From: Syntrophales bacterium
GTDB lineage: Bacteria > Desulfobacterota > Syntrophia > Syntrophales > UBA5619
Direction: 5' to 3'
NCBI GenBank assembly: GCA_023229765.1
Contig: JALNYO010000009.1
Location: 56,477 to 120,476 of the forward strand
Length of the DNA stretch: 64,000 nucleotides
Part shown: piece after piece, positions 31,544 through 40,576 of the stretch
Layout: every line of letters begins with the position of its first letter
Numbering within the stretch: the stretch's first letter is position 1
The notes under the pieces: model-generated
Database searches by the model: none
The model's input: the letters and a program-made list of their open reading frames with translations, nothing else
What the model was told of the DNA's origin: nothing
Position numbers and translations under genes: made by a program

Positions 31544-34500
31544 ATGGAAGGTATCGGAATATCGGGAAATATTGCCAAGGCGTTTATCAAATCCAAGCTG
31601 ACGCCGCTTGTGATCATTGCCTCTCTGCTGCTCGGGTTGCTGGCGGTCGTTATCACCCCGCGCGAAGAGGAGCCGCAGATCCTCGTGCCGATGATCGACA
31701 TCTTCGTCGCCTATCCGGGGGCTTCGCCGCAGGAAGTGGAAGCCCGGGTTACAAAACCCATGGAAAAGCTGCTGTGGGAAATCAAAGGGGTGGAATATGT
31801 TTACTCCATCGTCAAGCCCGGCTTCAATCTGACGATTGTCCGTTTTTATGTGGGGCAGGGCATGGAGGAGAGCATTGTCAACCTGAACAACAAGCTTTCG
31901 TCCAACTTCGATCGGATGCCGCCGGGCGTAATGCCGCCGCTGGTCAAGCAGCGTTCCATTGACGACGTTCCGATTCTCACGCTGACCCTTTGGAGCGACA
32001 GCGACCGCTACTCCGGCTATGAACTCCGGCGGATCGGCGCCGAGGTTTGCGACGAAATCAAGAAGAATCAGGACGTATCCGAGTTTTCGCTGATCGGCGG
32101 GCAGAAACGGCAGGTTTTAATTACGCTGGATCCGGCGAAGCTCAAGGCTTACCATTTGTCCTCCTTCCAGATCATGGGCGCGCTGCAGAAGGCAAACTTC
32201 CGTCTTCCTTCCGGCTCTTTCCCGACCGGAAACAGGGAATACCTCGTGGAAACGGGGGCTTTTCTGAAAAACAGCGAAGATGTGGGCAGCGTAGTCGCCG
32301 GTGTTTTTAACGGCCGACCCGTAACCTTGCGGGATGTGGCCACGATTGCCGACGGTCCGGAAGAACCGTCTAATTATGTTTTCATGGGACTGGGAGCGGC
32401 GGCGGCCCAAAAGGGAATCAAAAGCGAGGCGGCAGGACAGAAAGAGGCTGTTACCATCACCATCGCCAAGAAAAAAGGCGCCAACGCCAGCCTTGTTGCG
32501 CACGAGGCGCTGGCAAAGGTGGAGGCGCTGAAGGGCAAGCTCATCCCCGGGGATGTGAACGTCACTGTAACCCGGAATTACGGCGATACGGCCAAAGAGA
32601 AATCCGACGAGCTGCTGAAGCATATGTTGCTGGCCACCATCGCCGTGATAATCCTGATTGCGCTGACCCTCGGCTGGCGGGAGGCTGTTGTGGTCGCGGT
32701 CGCCGTCCCGGTGACGCTGGCCCTGACGCTTTTGATCAACTACCTCTACGGCTACACTTTGAACCGGGTGACCCTTTTTGCGCTGATCTTTTCAATCGGC
32801 ATCCTGGTTGACGACGCCATCGTCGTCGTGGAAAACATCCATCGCCACTTCAAGCTCCACAAGATCGAACCGCTAACCGCCGTCCTGGCAGTGGCCGAGG
32901 TGGGCAATCCCACCATCCTGGCCACGCTGGCGGTGATCGCCGCGCTACTTCCGATGGCCTTCGTCTCCGGCCTGATGGGGCCCTATATGCGCCCGATACC
33001 GGTCGGCGCGTCGGCGGCGATGATCTTTTCGCTGCTGGTTGCCTTTATCGTCAGCCCGTGGCTCAGCTACATCGTCCTGAAGAACGTGAAAAAGACCGAT
33101 GTAACCGAAGAGGGCGGAAAAATGTTCCGCATTTACAAAAGGATCCTGGGGCCCCTGCTGGAGAGTAGATTCAAGCGGATGCTGGCTCTGGGGAGTGTCG
33201 TCTTTCTGCTGCTTTTGGTCGTCATGCTGGTTCCCCTCAAGAAGGTCACCGTCAAGATGCTGCCCTTTGACAACAAGAGCGAACTCCAGGTCATCATCGA
33301 TCTGCCGGAGGGGACAACCCTGGAAGAAACGGCGGCGATGGCCCGAGAGATGGGGGAATATCTGAAAACCGTCCCGGAGGTCACCGATTATCAGACCTAT
33401 GTTGGAACGGCCGCCCCTTATAACTTCAACGGTCTGGTGCGCCACTACTTTCTGCGCGCCGGCAGCACAGTCGCCGACCTTCAGGTGAATTTTGTCGCCA
33501 AGGAAGAGAGGAAAGAACAGAGCCATGGGATCGCCAAGCGGCTGCGGCCGAACTTGAAGAAAATCGGCGACCGCTACGGCGCCCGGGTCAAGGTGGCGGA
33601 AATTCCTCCCGGGCCGCCTGTCCTAAGCACGCTGGTGGCGGAGATATACGGTCCCGATGACAAGCGGCGAATCGAGATTGCCCGCGAGATTAAAAAGGTC
33701 TTTACGGAGACCGACGGCGTGGTCGATGTGGACTGGTACGTGGAGGAAGACCAGCCCAAGATAAGTTTGGCGGTGGATCAGGACAAGGCGGCCCGGGCCG
33801 GGGTCACTGCCGAGGCGGTTTCTCAGAGTTTGAGAATTGCGTTGAATGGAATGGGCGCCGGAGTTGTCCATCTGGATAAAGAAAAGGAACCGGTAGAACT
33901 CTTTCTGCGGATGCCGCTTGCGAAGAGGGCCGATATCGCTTCCTTGGAATCGATCGGGATGCCGACTCCTGGAGGGGCCATGATTCCGCTTTCTGAGCTG
34001 GTGAAGCGTCAGGACGGCTTCGAGGAAAAGACAATCTACCACAAGAACCTCAAAAACGTGACCTATGTCCTGGGGGATGTAGCCGGAACGGAGGAGAGCC
34101 CGGTTTACGCGATTATGAAGATGAAGAAAACAATCGAAAAGATGAAGCTGCCCGAAGGCTACGGCCTGAAACAATACTCCACCGTTCAGCCCTGGCTGGA
34201 GGACACATACTCGATGAAGTGGGATGGAGAGTGGCACATAACCTACGAGGTGTTCCGGGATTTGGGGCTGGCCTTTGCCGCGGTGCTGATCCTGATTTAT
34301 GTCCTCATCGTTGCCTGGTTCAAGAATTTCATCACGCCGCTTATCATCATGGCGCCGATCCCGCTGACCCTGGTGGGGATTCTGCCCGGTCACTGGCTTT
34401 TCGGCGCCTTTTTCACGGCCACCTCGATGATCGGCTTTATCGCCCTCGCGGGGATAATTGTAAGAAATTCCATCCTCCTCATTGATTTTGTCGAGATGGA

Positions 34501-34786
34501 GTGGCGCGACAAGGGGCATTTGGAAAACGCGCTGATCATGGCCGGCGCTGTCCGCTTCCGGCCGATTGTCCTGACCGCCGCGGCCGTTGTGGTCGGCTCG
34601 TTCGTGATGCTCTTCGACCCGATCTTTCAGGGGCTCGCGATCGCGATGATGTTCGGCGCTGTCGGCGCCACAGCCTTGACGCTGATCGCGGTGCCGCTCC
34701 TCTATTTTGAGTTTTTCCAGAAAAAAACCTGCCCGATGGCCGAACAGATGGAGGAAAGCTGCGAAGAGGAAAAGGAACAGAAATGA
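31544..34786 (+). CDS. RND-family efflux pump inner-membrane permease (AcrB-like)
   Basis: This 1080-residue proton-driven exporter has the RND layout: TM1, a large porter domain with YPGASPQEVEARVTKPME, TM2-6, a second porter half and TM7-12. The proton-relay Asp pair is present in GILVDDAIVVVENIHRH on TM4. The ending is unusually acidic, with a CPMAEQMEESCEEE tail. The substrate class is unclear; the absence of His/Met-rich metal motifs favours hydrophobic compounds over metals. Confidence 0.92.
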   Translation: MEGIGISGNIAKAFIKSKLTPLVIIASLLLGLLAVVITPREEEPQILVPMIDIFVAYPGASPQEVEARVTKPMEKLLWEIKGVEYVYSIVKPGFNLTIVRFYVGQGMEESIVNLNNKLSSNFDRMPPGVMPPLVKQRSIDDVPILTLTLWSDSDRYSGYELRRIGAEVCDEIKKNQDVSEFSLIGGQKRQVLITLDPAKLKAYHLSSFQIMGALQKANFRLPSGSFPTGNREYLVETGAFLKNSEDVGSVVAGVFNGRPVTLRDVATIADGPEEPSNYVFMGLGAAAAQKGIKSEAAGQKEAVTITIAKKKGANASLVAHEALAKVEALKGKLIPGDVNVTVTRNYGDTAKEKSDELLKHMLLATIAVIILIALTLGWREAVVVAVAVPVTLALTLLINYLYGYTLNRVTLFALIFSIGILVDDAIVVVENIHRHFKLHKIEPLTAVLAVAEVGNPTILATLAVIAALLPMAFVSGLMGPYMRPIPVGASAAMIFSLLVAFIVSPWLSYIVLKNVKKTDVTEEGGKMFRIYKRILGPLLESRFKRMLALGSVVFLLLLVVMLVPLKKVTVKMLPFDNKSELQVIIDLPEGTTLEETAAMAREMGEYLKTVPEVTDYQTYVGTAAPYNFNGLVRHYFLRAGSTVADLQVNFVAKEERKEQSHGIAKRLRPNLKKIGDRYGARVKVAEIPPGPPVLSTLVAEIYGPDDKRRIEIAREIKKVFTETDGVVDVDWYVEEDQPKISLAVDQDKAARAGVTAEAVSQSLRIALNGMGAGVVHLDKEKEPVELFLRMPLAKRADIASLESIGMPTPGGAMIPLSELVKRQDGFEEKTIYHKNLKNVTYVLGDVAGTEESPVYAIMKMKKTIEKMKLPEGYGLKQYSTVQPWLEDTYSMKWDGEWHITYEVFRDLGLAFAAVLILIYVLIVAWFKNFITPLIIMAPIPLTLVGILPGHWLFGAFFTATSMIGFIALAGIIVRNSILLIDFVEMEWRDKGHLENALIMAGAVRFRPIVLTAAAVVVGSFVMLFDPIFQGLAIAMMFGAVGATALTLIAVPLLYFEFFQKKTCPMAEQMEESCEEEKEQK

Positions 34787-34986
34787 GCATTTCTCTCCTT
34801 GCCGCACTCCCTTTTCAACTGAAAATATAACTCAACTTGCTGAAAATATTGCATCCAACTTCCCTCCCCTTCAAGGGGAGGGAAAGGGTGGGAATGGGTT
34901 CGACCCTCGATTTTGTGAACATTAAGCTTCGCTTTCATTCCCCTTTGTGACGGCAGGCCGTCATGAGAGTTTTATAGAATAGGAGG
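34787..34986. repeat. Intergenic hairpins and repeat fragment after the RND gene
   Basis: A near-perfect palindrome (TTCCCTCCCCTT, one base, AAGGGGAGGGAA) lies at 34860-34884. GAACATTAAGCTTCGCTTTC at 34917-34936 is a core shared with other intergenic repeats (45600-45619 and inverted at 58352-58371). A small hairpin, TGACGGC-AG-GCCGTCA, lies at 34948-34963. Any of these may end transcription, but none has a long T run. Confidence 0.5.
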
Positions 34987-35142
34987 TCAGTTTTTCGGCT
35001 TAATCTCTTCCGCTTTCTTTTTGCCGCTCTCAACGGAGCAGCCCGAGCGCAGTCAGGACGAGACGCCCATTTTGGGAAGGAGCCACAACTGGACGAAAAG
35101 CCACACTGCGACCACAATCAATAAAATATAAAAATCGTTCAT
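34987..35142 (-). CDS. Candidate small membrane selenoprotein (in-frame UGA read as selenocysteine)
   Basis: A strong AAGGAGGAT precedes an ATG at 35142. The frame encodes MNDFYILLIVV, a single membrane helix and LLPKMGVSS, then TGA at 35055-35053, then LRSGCSVESG and a Lys/Glu-rich tail ending KPKN and TGA: 51 codons if UGA is read. The segment after the UGA keeps protein-like composition and places a Cys five residues after the Sec position (U-x4-C). A GC-rich CUC...GAG stem-loop starts about 6 nt after the UGA, where bacterial SECIS elements sit. It lies 56 bp downstream of thioredoxin on the same strand. Alternative: a genuine 29-residue peptide. Confidence 0.55.
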
Positions 35143-35198
35143 TCTTATCCTCCTTGAGTTTTCCCTGTTGCAATAATTTTCACGCTGCTATTCGCCCG

Positions 35199-35537
35199 TT
35201 ATCCGGGCAGGTTCCGGTCGATGAAAGCTGCAAGCTTCTCTTTGGTCGTCATGCCGGTGATGGTTTCCCGGACTTTTCCCTCCCAAAAAAACAGCAGCGT
35301 CGGTATGTTCCGGATCCCGTAATGCTCGGTGGTTTTCGGAGACTCGTCAACGTTCACCTTTATTACCTTTACCCGCCCGCCGTAAGCCTTGCCGACCTCT
35401 TCCAGCGCCGGAGCGATTGCTCTGCAGGGCCCGCACCAGGGCGCCCAGAAATCGATCACCAGCGGTTTGTCCGTTTTTAACAGAGCCAATTCGAAGGTGA
35501 CATCATTGGCGTGTCCGACAAACTCTTTCGTTTCCAT
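35199..35537 (-). CDS. trxA: Thioredoxin
   Basis: This protein of about 112 residues has the redox motif WCGPC in FWAPWCGPCRAIAP (about residues 30-43) and the cis-Pro segment NIPTLLFF. It reduces protein disulfides in the cytoplasm. The ATG at 35537 was chosen because AAAGGGG precedes it; an in-frame start at 35555 lacks support. The N-terminus is slightly longer than in E. coli. The candidate selenoprotein gene follows on the same strand and could be a redox partner. Confidence 0.93.
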   Translation of the reverse strand: METKEFVGHANDVTFELALLKTDKPLVIDFWAPWCGPCRAIAPALEEVGKAYGGRVKVIKVNVDESPKTTEHYGIRNIPTLLFFWEGKVRETITGMTTKEKLAAFIDRNLPG

Positions 35538-35701
35538 TATATACCCCTTTCGCATTCGTTTGTATTTATCTTTTGCTATTTACATCTGGCGATTATCATG
35601 GATATGGCTGCATGATAACCCCTGGCTCGGGGGCTTGTCATTGATCCATATCAACGGCGGAAGTTTTGCGAGTAGTTGCAAGCGCCAATTAAACAAAATT
35701 C
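35538..35701. other. Intergenic region upstream of trxA and the candidate RNA
   Basis: No gene was recognised in this 164-bp gap. It contains a GATTATCATGGATATG stretch and a GGTTATCATGCAG-like inverse near 35588-35622, giving weak dyad symmetry. It presumably holds the trxA promoter, but no confident boxes were seen. Confidence 0.35.
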
Positions 35702-35829
35702 TTGACAAACCACAGGGTGTCTGATAGGGCGCGAACAACGCTTGGATCCGAATGCGGACTGGGACGTAAGGGATTGATTATCTGTGTTTTTATTGCAGGC
35801 CCCCTCGTCTTTGGCGAGGGGGCTTTTTT
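35702..35829 (+). ncRNA. Candidate small RNA or terminated leader upstream of panC
   Basis: A TTGACA box (35702-35707) lies 17 bp before TAGGGC (35725-35730). About 65 nt later a very strong terminator follows at 35799-35829. The enclosed transcript would be about 95 nt and contains several GGA motifs (TTGGATCC, GCGGAC, GGGAC, AGGGAT). There is no open frame. It ends 14 bp before panC, so it may be an independent sRNA or an attenuator leader. No known Rfam-type family was recognised. Confidence 0.4.
35799..35829 (+). terminator. Strong rho-independent terminator upstream of panC
   Basis: A perfect 9-bp stem GCCCCCTCG/CGAGGGGGC with a 7-nt loop is followed by six T residues. It points rightward and finishes 14 bp before the panC start, an unusual place for a terminator unless it ends a short upstream transcript or acts as an attenuator. 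Confidence 0.82.
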
Positions 35830-35843
35830 GCAGGTGGCGGAAG

Positions 35844-36692
35844 ATGAAAATAATTAAAACTGTTGATGAGATGCATAAATTTGCGGAAGCCGAAAGGTTG
35901 CGGGGACAAAGGATTGTCCTCGTACCGACGATGGGTTATTTTCATGAGGGGCACCTGAATCTGATGAGGATGGGGCGGAAGGCCGGCGATTGTCTGGTCG
36001 TCAGCATCTATGTAAATCCGACCCAGTTTGCCCCGACGGAGGATTTTGAGGCCTATCCCCGTGATTTTGAACGGGATAGAGCCCTTGCCGAAGGGGTGGG
36101 CGTCGATGTAATTTTCAATCCGGACAACCACGAGATGTATCCGGAAGGATATCAGACATACGTTGAGGTTCAGGAGACAACAAAAAACCTCTGCGGCGTT
36201 TCCCGCCCCAATTTTTTCCGCGGGGTTGCGACTGTCTGCACGAAACTCTTCCATAGCGTCAAACCGCACGCGGCGATCTTCGGGAAAAAGGATTTTCAGC
36301 AGTATGTGACAATCAGGCAGATGGTGCGCGATCTCAACCTGGATATTGAGATTGTCGGGATGGAGATAACCCGCGAGCCTGACGGTCTGGCGATGAGTTC
36401 CCGGAACGTTTATTTGAGCCCGGCAGAGAGAAAATCTGCCCTGTGTCTCAGCCGTTCCCTGGCGCTTGCCGGCGACCTCTATGCGCAGGGGGAGCAAAAC
36501 GCCGCCCCGATCCTCGAAAAGGTGAGGGAGATGATCTCCAATACTCCCCATACCCGCATTGATTACGCCAAGATCTGCGATGCGGCGACGATCAGGGATG
36601 TGGATAAGATTGATGGGGAAGCGGTTCTTGCCTTGGCGGTATGGGTCGGAAAGACAAGGTTGATAGACAACCTGGTTTTTCAGAATAAATAG
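35844..36692 (+). CDS. panC: Pantothenate synthetase (pantoate-beta-alanine ligase)
   Basis: This 282-residue enzyme condenses pantoate with beta-alanine using ATP. The nucleotide-binding HIGH-like motif is MGYFHEGHLNLM (about 30-41). NPTQFAPTEDFEAYPR, FGKKDFQQ and the KMSKS-like MSSRNVYLSP are present. The ATG at 35844 gives the standard N-terminus MKIIKTVDEM. panD follows after 56 bp, so both beta-alanine formation and use are encoded together. Confidence 0.95.
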   Translation: MKIIKTVDEMHKFAEAERLRGQRIVLVPTMGYFHEGHLNLMRMGRKAGDCLVVSIYVNPTQFAPTEDFEAYPRDFERDRALAEGVGVDVIFNPDNHEMYPEGYQTYVEVQETTKNLCGVSRPNFFRGVATVCTKLFHSVKPHAAIFGKKDFQQYVTIRQMVRDLNLDIEIVGMEITREPDGLAMSSRNVYLSPAERKSALCLSRSLALAGDLYAQGEQNAAPILEKVREMISNTPHTRIDYAKICDAATIRDVDKIDGEAVLALAVWVGKTRLIDNLVFQNK

Positions 36693-36748
36693 AATACAAC
36701 TATCTGATAGTTAAAACATTAAACTTTGTTTTCACGGGAGGTATGCTC

Positions 36749-37105
36749 ATGTTGAGATTTATGCTTAAGTCTAAAATCCACCGGGCCACCGTTACGGATG
36801 CGGATCTTCATTATGAGGGAAGCATTACGATCGATGAGGGGCTCATGGAGGCGGCTAATTTCATCCCTTATGAAAAAGTCGATATCTATGATGTTTCCAA
36901 TGGCGAGCGATTTTCCACCTACGTTATTCCCGGTCCGAAAGATTCCGGAGTGTTCTGTCTCAACGGCGCTGCGGCCAGAAAGGTTGCCAAGGGGGATCTG
37001 ATTATCATTGCGACCTATGTGATGGTTGATGAATCCGAGGCGGCCAACTGGCATCCCCGGAAGATCCTGCTCGATGAAAATAACCGTATCAAGAGCATTT
37101 CCTGA
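36749..37105 (+). CDS. panD: Aspartate 1-decarboxylase proenzyme
   Basis: This 118-residue pyruvoyl enzyme makes beta-alanine from aspartate. The self-cleavage site is Gly-Ser in HYEGSITID (about residues 23-24), giving the pyruvoyl group. The active-site region KVDIYDVSNGERF and the Tyr of the GxY loop are conserved. The ATG at 36749 (MLRFMLKSKIHRATV) has GGGAGG at the correct distance; the ATG at 36743 is too close to it. Confidence 0.95.
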   Translation: MLRFMLKSKIHRATVTDADLHYEGSITIDEGLMEAANFIPYEKVDIYDVSNGERFSTYVIPGPKDSGVFCLNGAAARKVAKGDLIIIATYVMVDESEAANWHPRKILLDENNRIKSIS

Positions 37106-37132
37106 CCGATCGTCTGGTAACGCGCCTTACTT

Positions 37133-37179
37133 ATGCCGTCTTCGCACGTGAAGCTTGAGCTTCCAGCAGCGGCATTTTT
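37133..37179 (+). terminator. Probable terminator after panD
   Basis: ATGCCG (37133-37138) pairs with CGGCAT (37170-37175), enclosing a second stem GAAGC-TTGA-GCTTC. TTTTT follows. The outer stem is short but the composite fold and position after the panD stop fit termination. Confidence 0.42.
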
Positions 37180-37309
37180 AAAAAATAAACGATTGAAAAT
37201 ATTTGCTGATTCTGATACTTAGCCGCGTACCGAATGTGCATGCATGATGGTGGACATTAAGCGTCGCATTTGGTAACGAAAGTGTTCATGAACAGCTGGT
37301 GAAGGTTGG

Positions 37310-37951
37310 ATGTTTAAAAAGAAAATAAAAAGGTTTTTTTTAACCGGTCTTGTTGTAGTAATCCCCGCTGGCCTGACGCTCTATATCCTCTCTTTTATCA
37401 TCGGCGTTATGGACAACCTCCTTTTGGTAATCCCTGAGAGGTATCAGCCGGATACTTTGCTTGGTTTCCACGTTCCCGGATTGGGCGCGATCTTTACGGT
37501 GCTGCTCATCCTGCTTGCCGGCATGGTGACGGCAAGCTATATCGGCAATCGCGTTGTAGAGTTCGGTGAGCGCTTTGTCGGCAGAATCCCGGTGGTCAGA
37601 AGCATCTACCAGGCCATAAAAAGTATCTCGGACAGTCTGTTTACCAATAAAACAAAGAGCTTTAAACGGGTAGTTCTCGTGGAGTATCCCCGCCGCGGCA
37701 TCTACAGCATCGGTTTCGTCACCGGGACTCCCAACCGGGAAATCCAGGAGAAATTGGGCCCGACGTTAGGGGTGTATTTCCCCCATGCCCTCACCCCGAC
37801 GACCGGTACCTATATTATCGTGCCCCGCGAAGAAATTATCGATATCAATATTTCCGTTGAGGAGGCCTTTACCCTTATTATTTCCACCGGCGTCGTGATC
37901 CCCCGGGATCGCCCGGATGCCGTCTCCGTTAATGGCAATGGTGGTAAGTGA
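37310..37951 (+). CDS. DUF502-family membrane protein
   Basis: This 213-residue protein has two N-terminal membrane helices (about 10-35 and 55-80) with GLVVVIPAGLTLYIL, then the DUF502 region with IPVVRSIYQAIKSI and PTTGTYIIVP. The family is conserved in Gram-negative and plant (LIKE-COV) lineages and has no settled biochemical role. It lies between panD and ahcY on the same strand, with gaps large enough for separate promoters. Confidence 0.87.
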   Translation: MFKKKIKRFFLTGLVVVIPAGLTLYILSFIIGVMDNLLLVIPERYQPDTLLGFHVPGLGAIFTVLLILLAGMVTASYIGNRVVEFGERFVGRIPVVRSIYQAIKSISDSLFTNKTKSFKRVVLVEYPRRGIYSIGFVTGTPNREIQEKLGPTLGVYFPHALTPTTGTYIIVPREEIIDINISVEEAFTLIISTGVVIPRDRPDAVSVNGNGGK

Positions 37952-38027
37952 AGAAATGCTTTATAAAGGCGGGCGGCTGTAAATCCGCTTTCCGCCAATC
38001 GATAAAATTATAAAAGGAGATTAACGC

Positions 38028-39452
38028 ATGAAATTTTTGAAGCTCGAGAACAAGTTGCCTTACCGGGTTGCCGATCTTTCCCTGGCGGACTGGGGACGGG
38101 AGGAGATGCGGCTCTCGGAAAACGAGATGCCGGGGTTGATGGCGATCAGAAAAAAGTACGGACCGAAGAAACCCCTCGCGGGGCTGAAAATAATGGGCAG
38201 TCTGCATATGACCATTCAAACGGCGATGCTGATCGAGACCTTGAAGGAGTTGGGGGCTGATCTGCGCTGGGCGTCGTGCAACATCTTTTCCACGCAGGAT
38301 AATGCCGCCGCGGCGATTGCCAAGGCCGGCTCTGCAGCCGTCTTCGCCTGGAAGGGGGAGACCCTCGAAGAGTACTGGTGGTGCACCGAACAGGCCCTGA
38401 CCTGGCCGGACGGCTCAGGACCGGACCTGATCGTCGATGACGGCGGAGACGCGACCCTGATTGTGCATGAAGGGGTGAAGGCGGAGGATGACCCCTCCCT
38501 GCTGAAAAAGCCGTCTGAAAACAAAGAGATGTCAATTATCATGGAGCGCCTCGCGAAAGGCCTGAAGGAAGATCCGCAGCACTGGCACAAGGTGGCGAAA
38601 AAAATCCGCGGGGTTTCGGAAGAGACGACAACCGGGGTGCATCGGCTCTACCAGATGGAAAAAAGGAAAGAGCTGCTTTTCCCGGCCATCAATGTGAACA
38701 ATTCGGTGACAAAGTCGAAATTCGACAATGTTTACGGCTGCAGGGAATCCCTTGCCGACGGGATTAAAAGGGCCACCGACACAATGATTGCCGGGAAAAA
38801 GGTGGTGGTTTGCGGTTATGGCGATGTGGGGAAAGGCTGCGCCCAGTCAATGAGGGGGTTCGGCGCCCGCGTTGTGATCGTTGAGATTGATCCCATTTGC
38901 GCCCTGCAGGCGGCGATGGAGGGGTATGAAGTCAAGACGCTGGGCGATGTTGTCGGGGAGGGAGACATTTTTGTCTCGGCGACCGGCTGCTGCGACGTGA
39001 TAACCGGCAGGGATATGGAGAAGATGAAGAACGAGGCGATTGTCTGTAACATCGGCCATTTCGACAGCGAAATAGACATGCACTACCTGGAGAGCAACCC
39101 GGAATGCAAACGCCATAATATCAAGCCGCAGGTCGATAAATGGACGTTGAAATCCGGCAAGAGCATCATTGTCCTTGCCGAGGGGCGGCTGGTCAATCTT
39201 GGCTGCGCGACGGGGCATGCCAGTTTTGTGATGAGCACAAGTTTCAGCAACCAGTGTCTCGCCCAGTTGGAACTGGCAACCGGCAAATTAAAAACCGCTG
39301 TTTACACGCTCTCCAAGAAGATGGACGAAGAGGTGGCGATGCTTCATCTTGAGCGGCTCGGAGCGAAGCTGGGAAAACTGACGAAGAAACAGGCGGACTA
39401 TCTGGGCGTTCCCGTTGCGGGGCCGTTCAAAGCGGAAAACTACCGTTATTGA
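38028..39452 (+). CDS. ahcY: S-adenosylhomocysteine hydrolase
   Basis: This 474-residue NAD-dependent enzyme splits SAH to adenosine and homocysteine, relieving product inhibition of methyltransferases. The N-terminal substrate domain has MGSLHMTIQTAMLIETL. The NAD-binding segment is CGYGDVGKGCAQSMRG. VTKSKFDNVYGCRESL and the C-terminal KPAEYRY-like KAENYRY are conserved. AAGGAGA precedes the ATG. A terminator follows the stop. No SAH riboswitch pattern was seen in the 76-bp leader. Confidence 0.96.
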   Translation: MKFLKLENKLPYRVADLSLADWGREEMRLSENEMPGLMAIRKKYGPKKPLAGLKIMGSLHMTIQTAMLIETLKELGADLRWASCNIFSTQDNAAAAIAKAGSAAVFAWKGETLEEYWWCTEQALTWPDGSGPDLIVDDGGDATLIVHEGVKAEDDPSLLKKPSENKEMSIIMERLAKGLKEDPQHWHKVAKKIRGVSEETTTGVHRLYQMEKRKELLFPAINVNNSVTKSKFDNVYGCRESLADGIKRATDTMIAGKKVVVCGYGDVGKGCAQSMRGFGARVVIVEIDPICALQAAMEGYEVKTLGDVVGEGDIFVSATGCCDVITGRDMEKMKNEAIVCNIGHFDSEIDMHYLESNPECKRHNIKPQVDKWTLKSGKSIIVLAEGRLVNLGCATGHASFVMSTSFSNQCLAQLELATGKLKTAVYTLSKKMDEEVAMLHLERLGAKLGKLTKKQADYLGVPVAGPFKAENYRY

Positions 39453-39474
39453 TTTCTATTGGCAACAACGAAAG

Positions 39475-39498
39475 GGCGACCCAATGGTCGCCTTTTTT
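39475..39498 (+). terminator. Rho-independent terminator between ahcY and lptG
   Basis: A perfect 7-bp stem GGCGACC/GGTCGCC with loop CAAT is followed by six T residues. AAA precedes the stem, so it may work weakly in both directions. It touches the last bases of the convergent lptG gene. Confidence 0.78.
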
Positions 39499-40576
39499 AG
39501 CTTCTTACTCGGGACAAAAGAAAAACAGACCCCAAGCCGAAAAGGATATTGGCAAACCAGGCGGCGAGGATGGGAGAAAGCGCTCCCGAACGTCCGAGCG
39601 AAATCCCGAAGGCGAAGACTATCCAGTAGGAAAAGCCGATGATTAATCCGGTTCCGATCCCTGTGGCGATTCCGCCGCTCCTTTCCGAGCGCAGCGAGAA
39701 GGAAAAACCGATCACGAACAGGATGATGCTGATCAGCGGGAAGGCGATCTTGCCCTGAAGCTCGACGATATAGCGGGTGGCGTTGTACCCTTCCGCCTGA
39801 AGCTTTTTGATATATCGCCTCAACTCCAAATAGCCCATGGCCTCCGCATCTTTCTGCACGAGTTTGAAATCAGCAGGCGTTTCGGGGATATCGGCTGTTT
39901 GCGTTTTCAGCCTGGAAATGACCGGAAAATCGCCGCCGTCGAACCGGGTGATCAGCAGATCGTAAAAAAGCCACTTTCCCTCTTTCCATTCCCCTCTTTT
40001 GGCGTCAAGGCGTTGCAACAGATTCATCTGGTGGTCGAGATAGTAGATGGTAATCCCCTGCAGCGATTTGGCGCCGGCATCAAACATGCGGAAATTGTAA
40101 ATGCCTTTCTCTCCCCGGTACCAGATCTGCCCATGATTGAAGCTTCCCGGGCTGGGTCGTTTTTGCACCTCAACATAGCGGATATAGTCAGCTCTTGCAT
40201 AGGCGTAGGGGGTAATCCATTCGTTAAGAAGGAAAACCGCAAGCGATGCCAAAAGCGCGATGCCCAGGGTCGGGACGGCAAAACGGAACAGCCTGATGCC
40301 ATTGGCCTTCAGGGCGATGATTTCGCTGTGACGCGACAGATTGCCGAACGTGATCAGCGCTGACAGTAAAACGACGGCGGGGAGCGTTTGCGACAGGGCA
40401 ATCGGGACTTGGAGGAGGGAGTAGCCGAGCATTTGCTCCAAGGTGGCGTGGTTGCTGAGAAACATTCTTATTTTTTCGAAGAAATCGATGGTGAGAAAAA
40501 GAAAGACAAAGATAAGGGCAATCAAAAGCATGTTGCGCAGATATTCTTTCAGCAGATAGCGGTCGAGGATTTTCAT
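39497..40576 (-). CDS. lptG: LPS export ABC transporter permease LptG
   Basis: This 359-residue YjgP/YjgQ-family permease has three N-terminal and three C-terminal membrane helices around a periplasmic beta-jellyroll (about 130-270). With LptF and LptB it extracts LPS from the inner membrane. The coupling-helix region SRHSEIIALKANGI is present. Its start overlaps the lptF stop by 4 bp. LptB, LptC and LptA are not in the window. Confidence 0.9.
   Translation of the reverse strand: MKILDRYLLKEYLRNMLLIALIFVFLFLTIDFFEKIRMFLSNHATLEQMLGYSLLQVPIALSQTLPAVVLLSALITFGNLSRHSEIIALKANGIRLFRFAVPTLGIALLASLAVFLLNEWITPYAYARADYIRYVEVQKRPSPGSFNHGQIWYRGEKGIYNFRMFDAGAKSLQGITIYYLDHQMNLLQRLDAKRGEWKEGKWLFYDLLITRFDGGDFPVISRLKTQTADIPETPADFKLVQKDAEAMGYLELRRYIKKLQAEGYNATRYIVELQGKIAFPLISIILFVIGFSFSLRSERSGGIATGIGTGLIIGFSYWIVFAFGISLGRSGALSPILAAWFANILFGLGSVFLLSRVRS

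Noticed and set aside
33623..34807. A 394-codon open frame on the minus strand
   Set aside because: It lies wholly antisense to the RND permease and has a His/Arg/Gln-rich composition typical of a shadow frame.
37952..38027. A possible SAH riboswitch before ahcY
   Set aside because: The 76-bp leader has no conserved GAGGAGCG/CAACGG-type core and is too short for the full structure.
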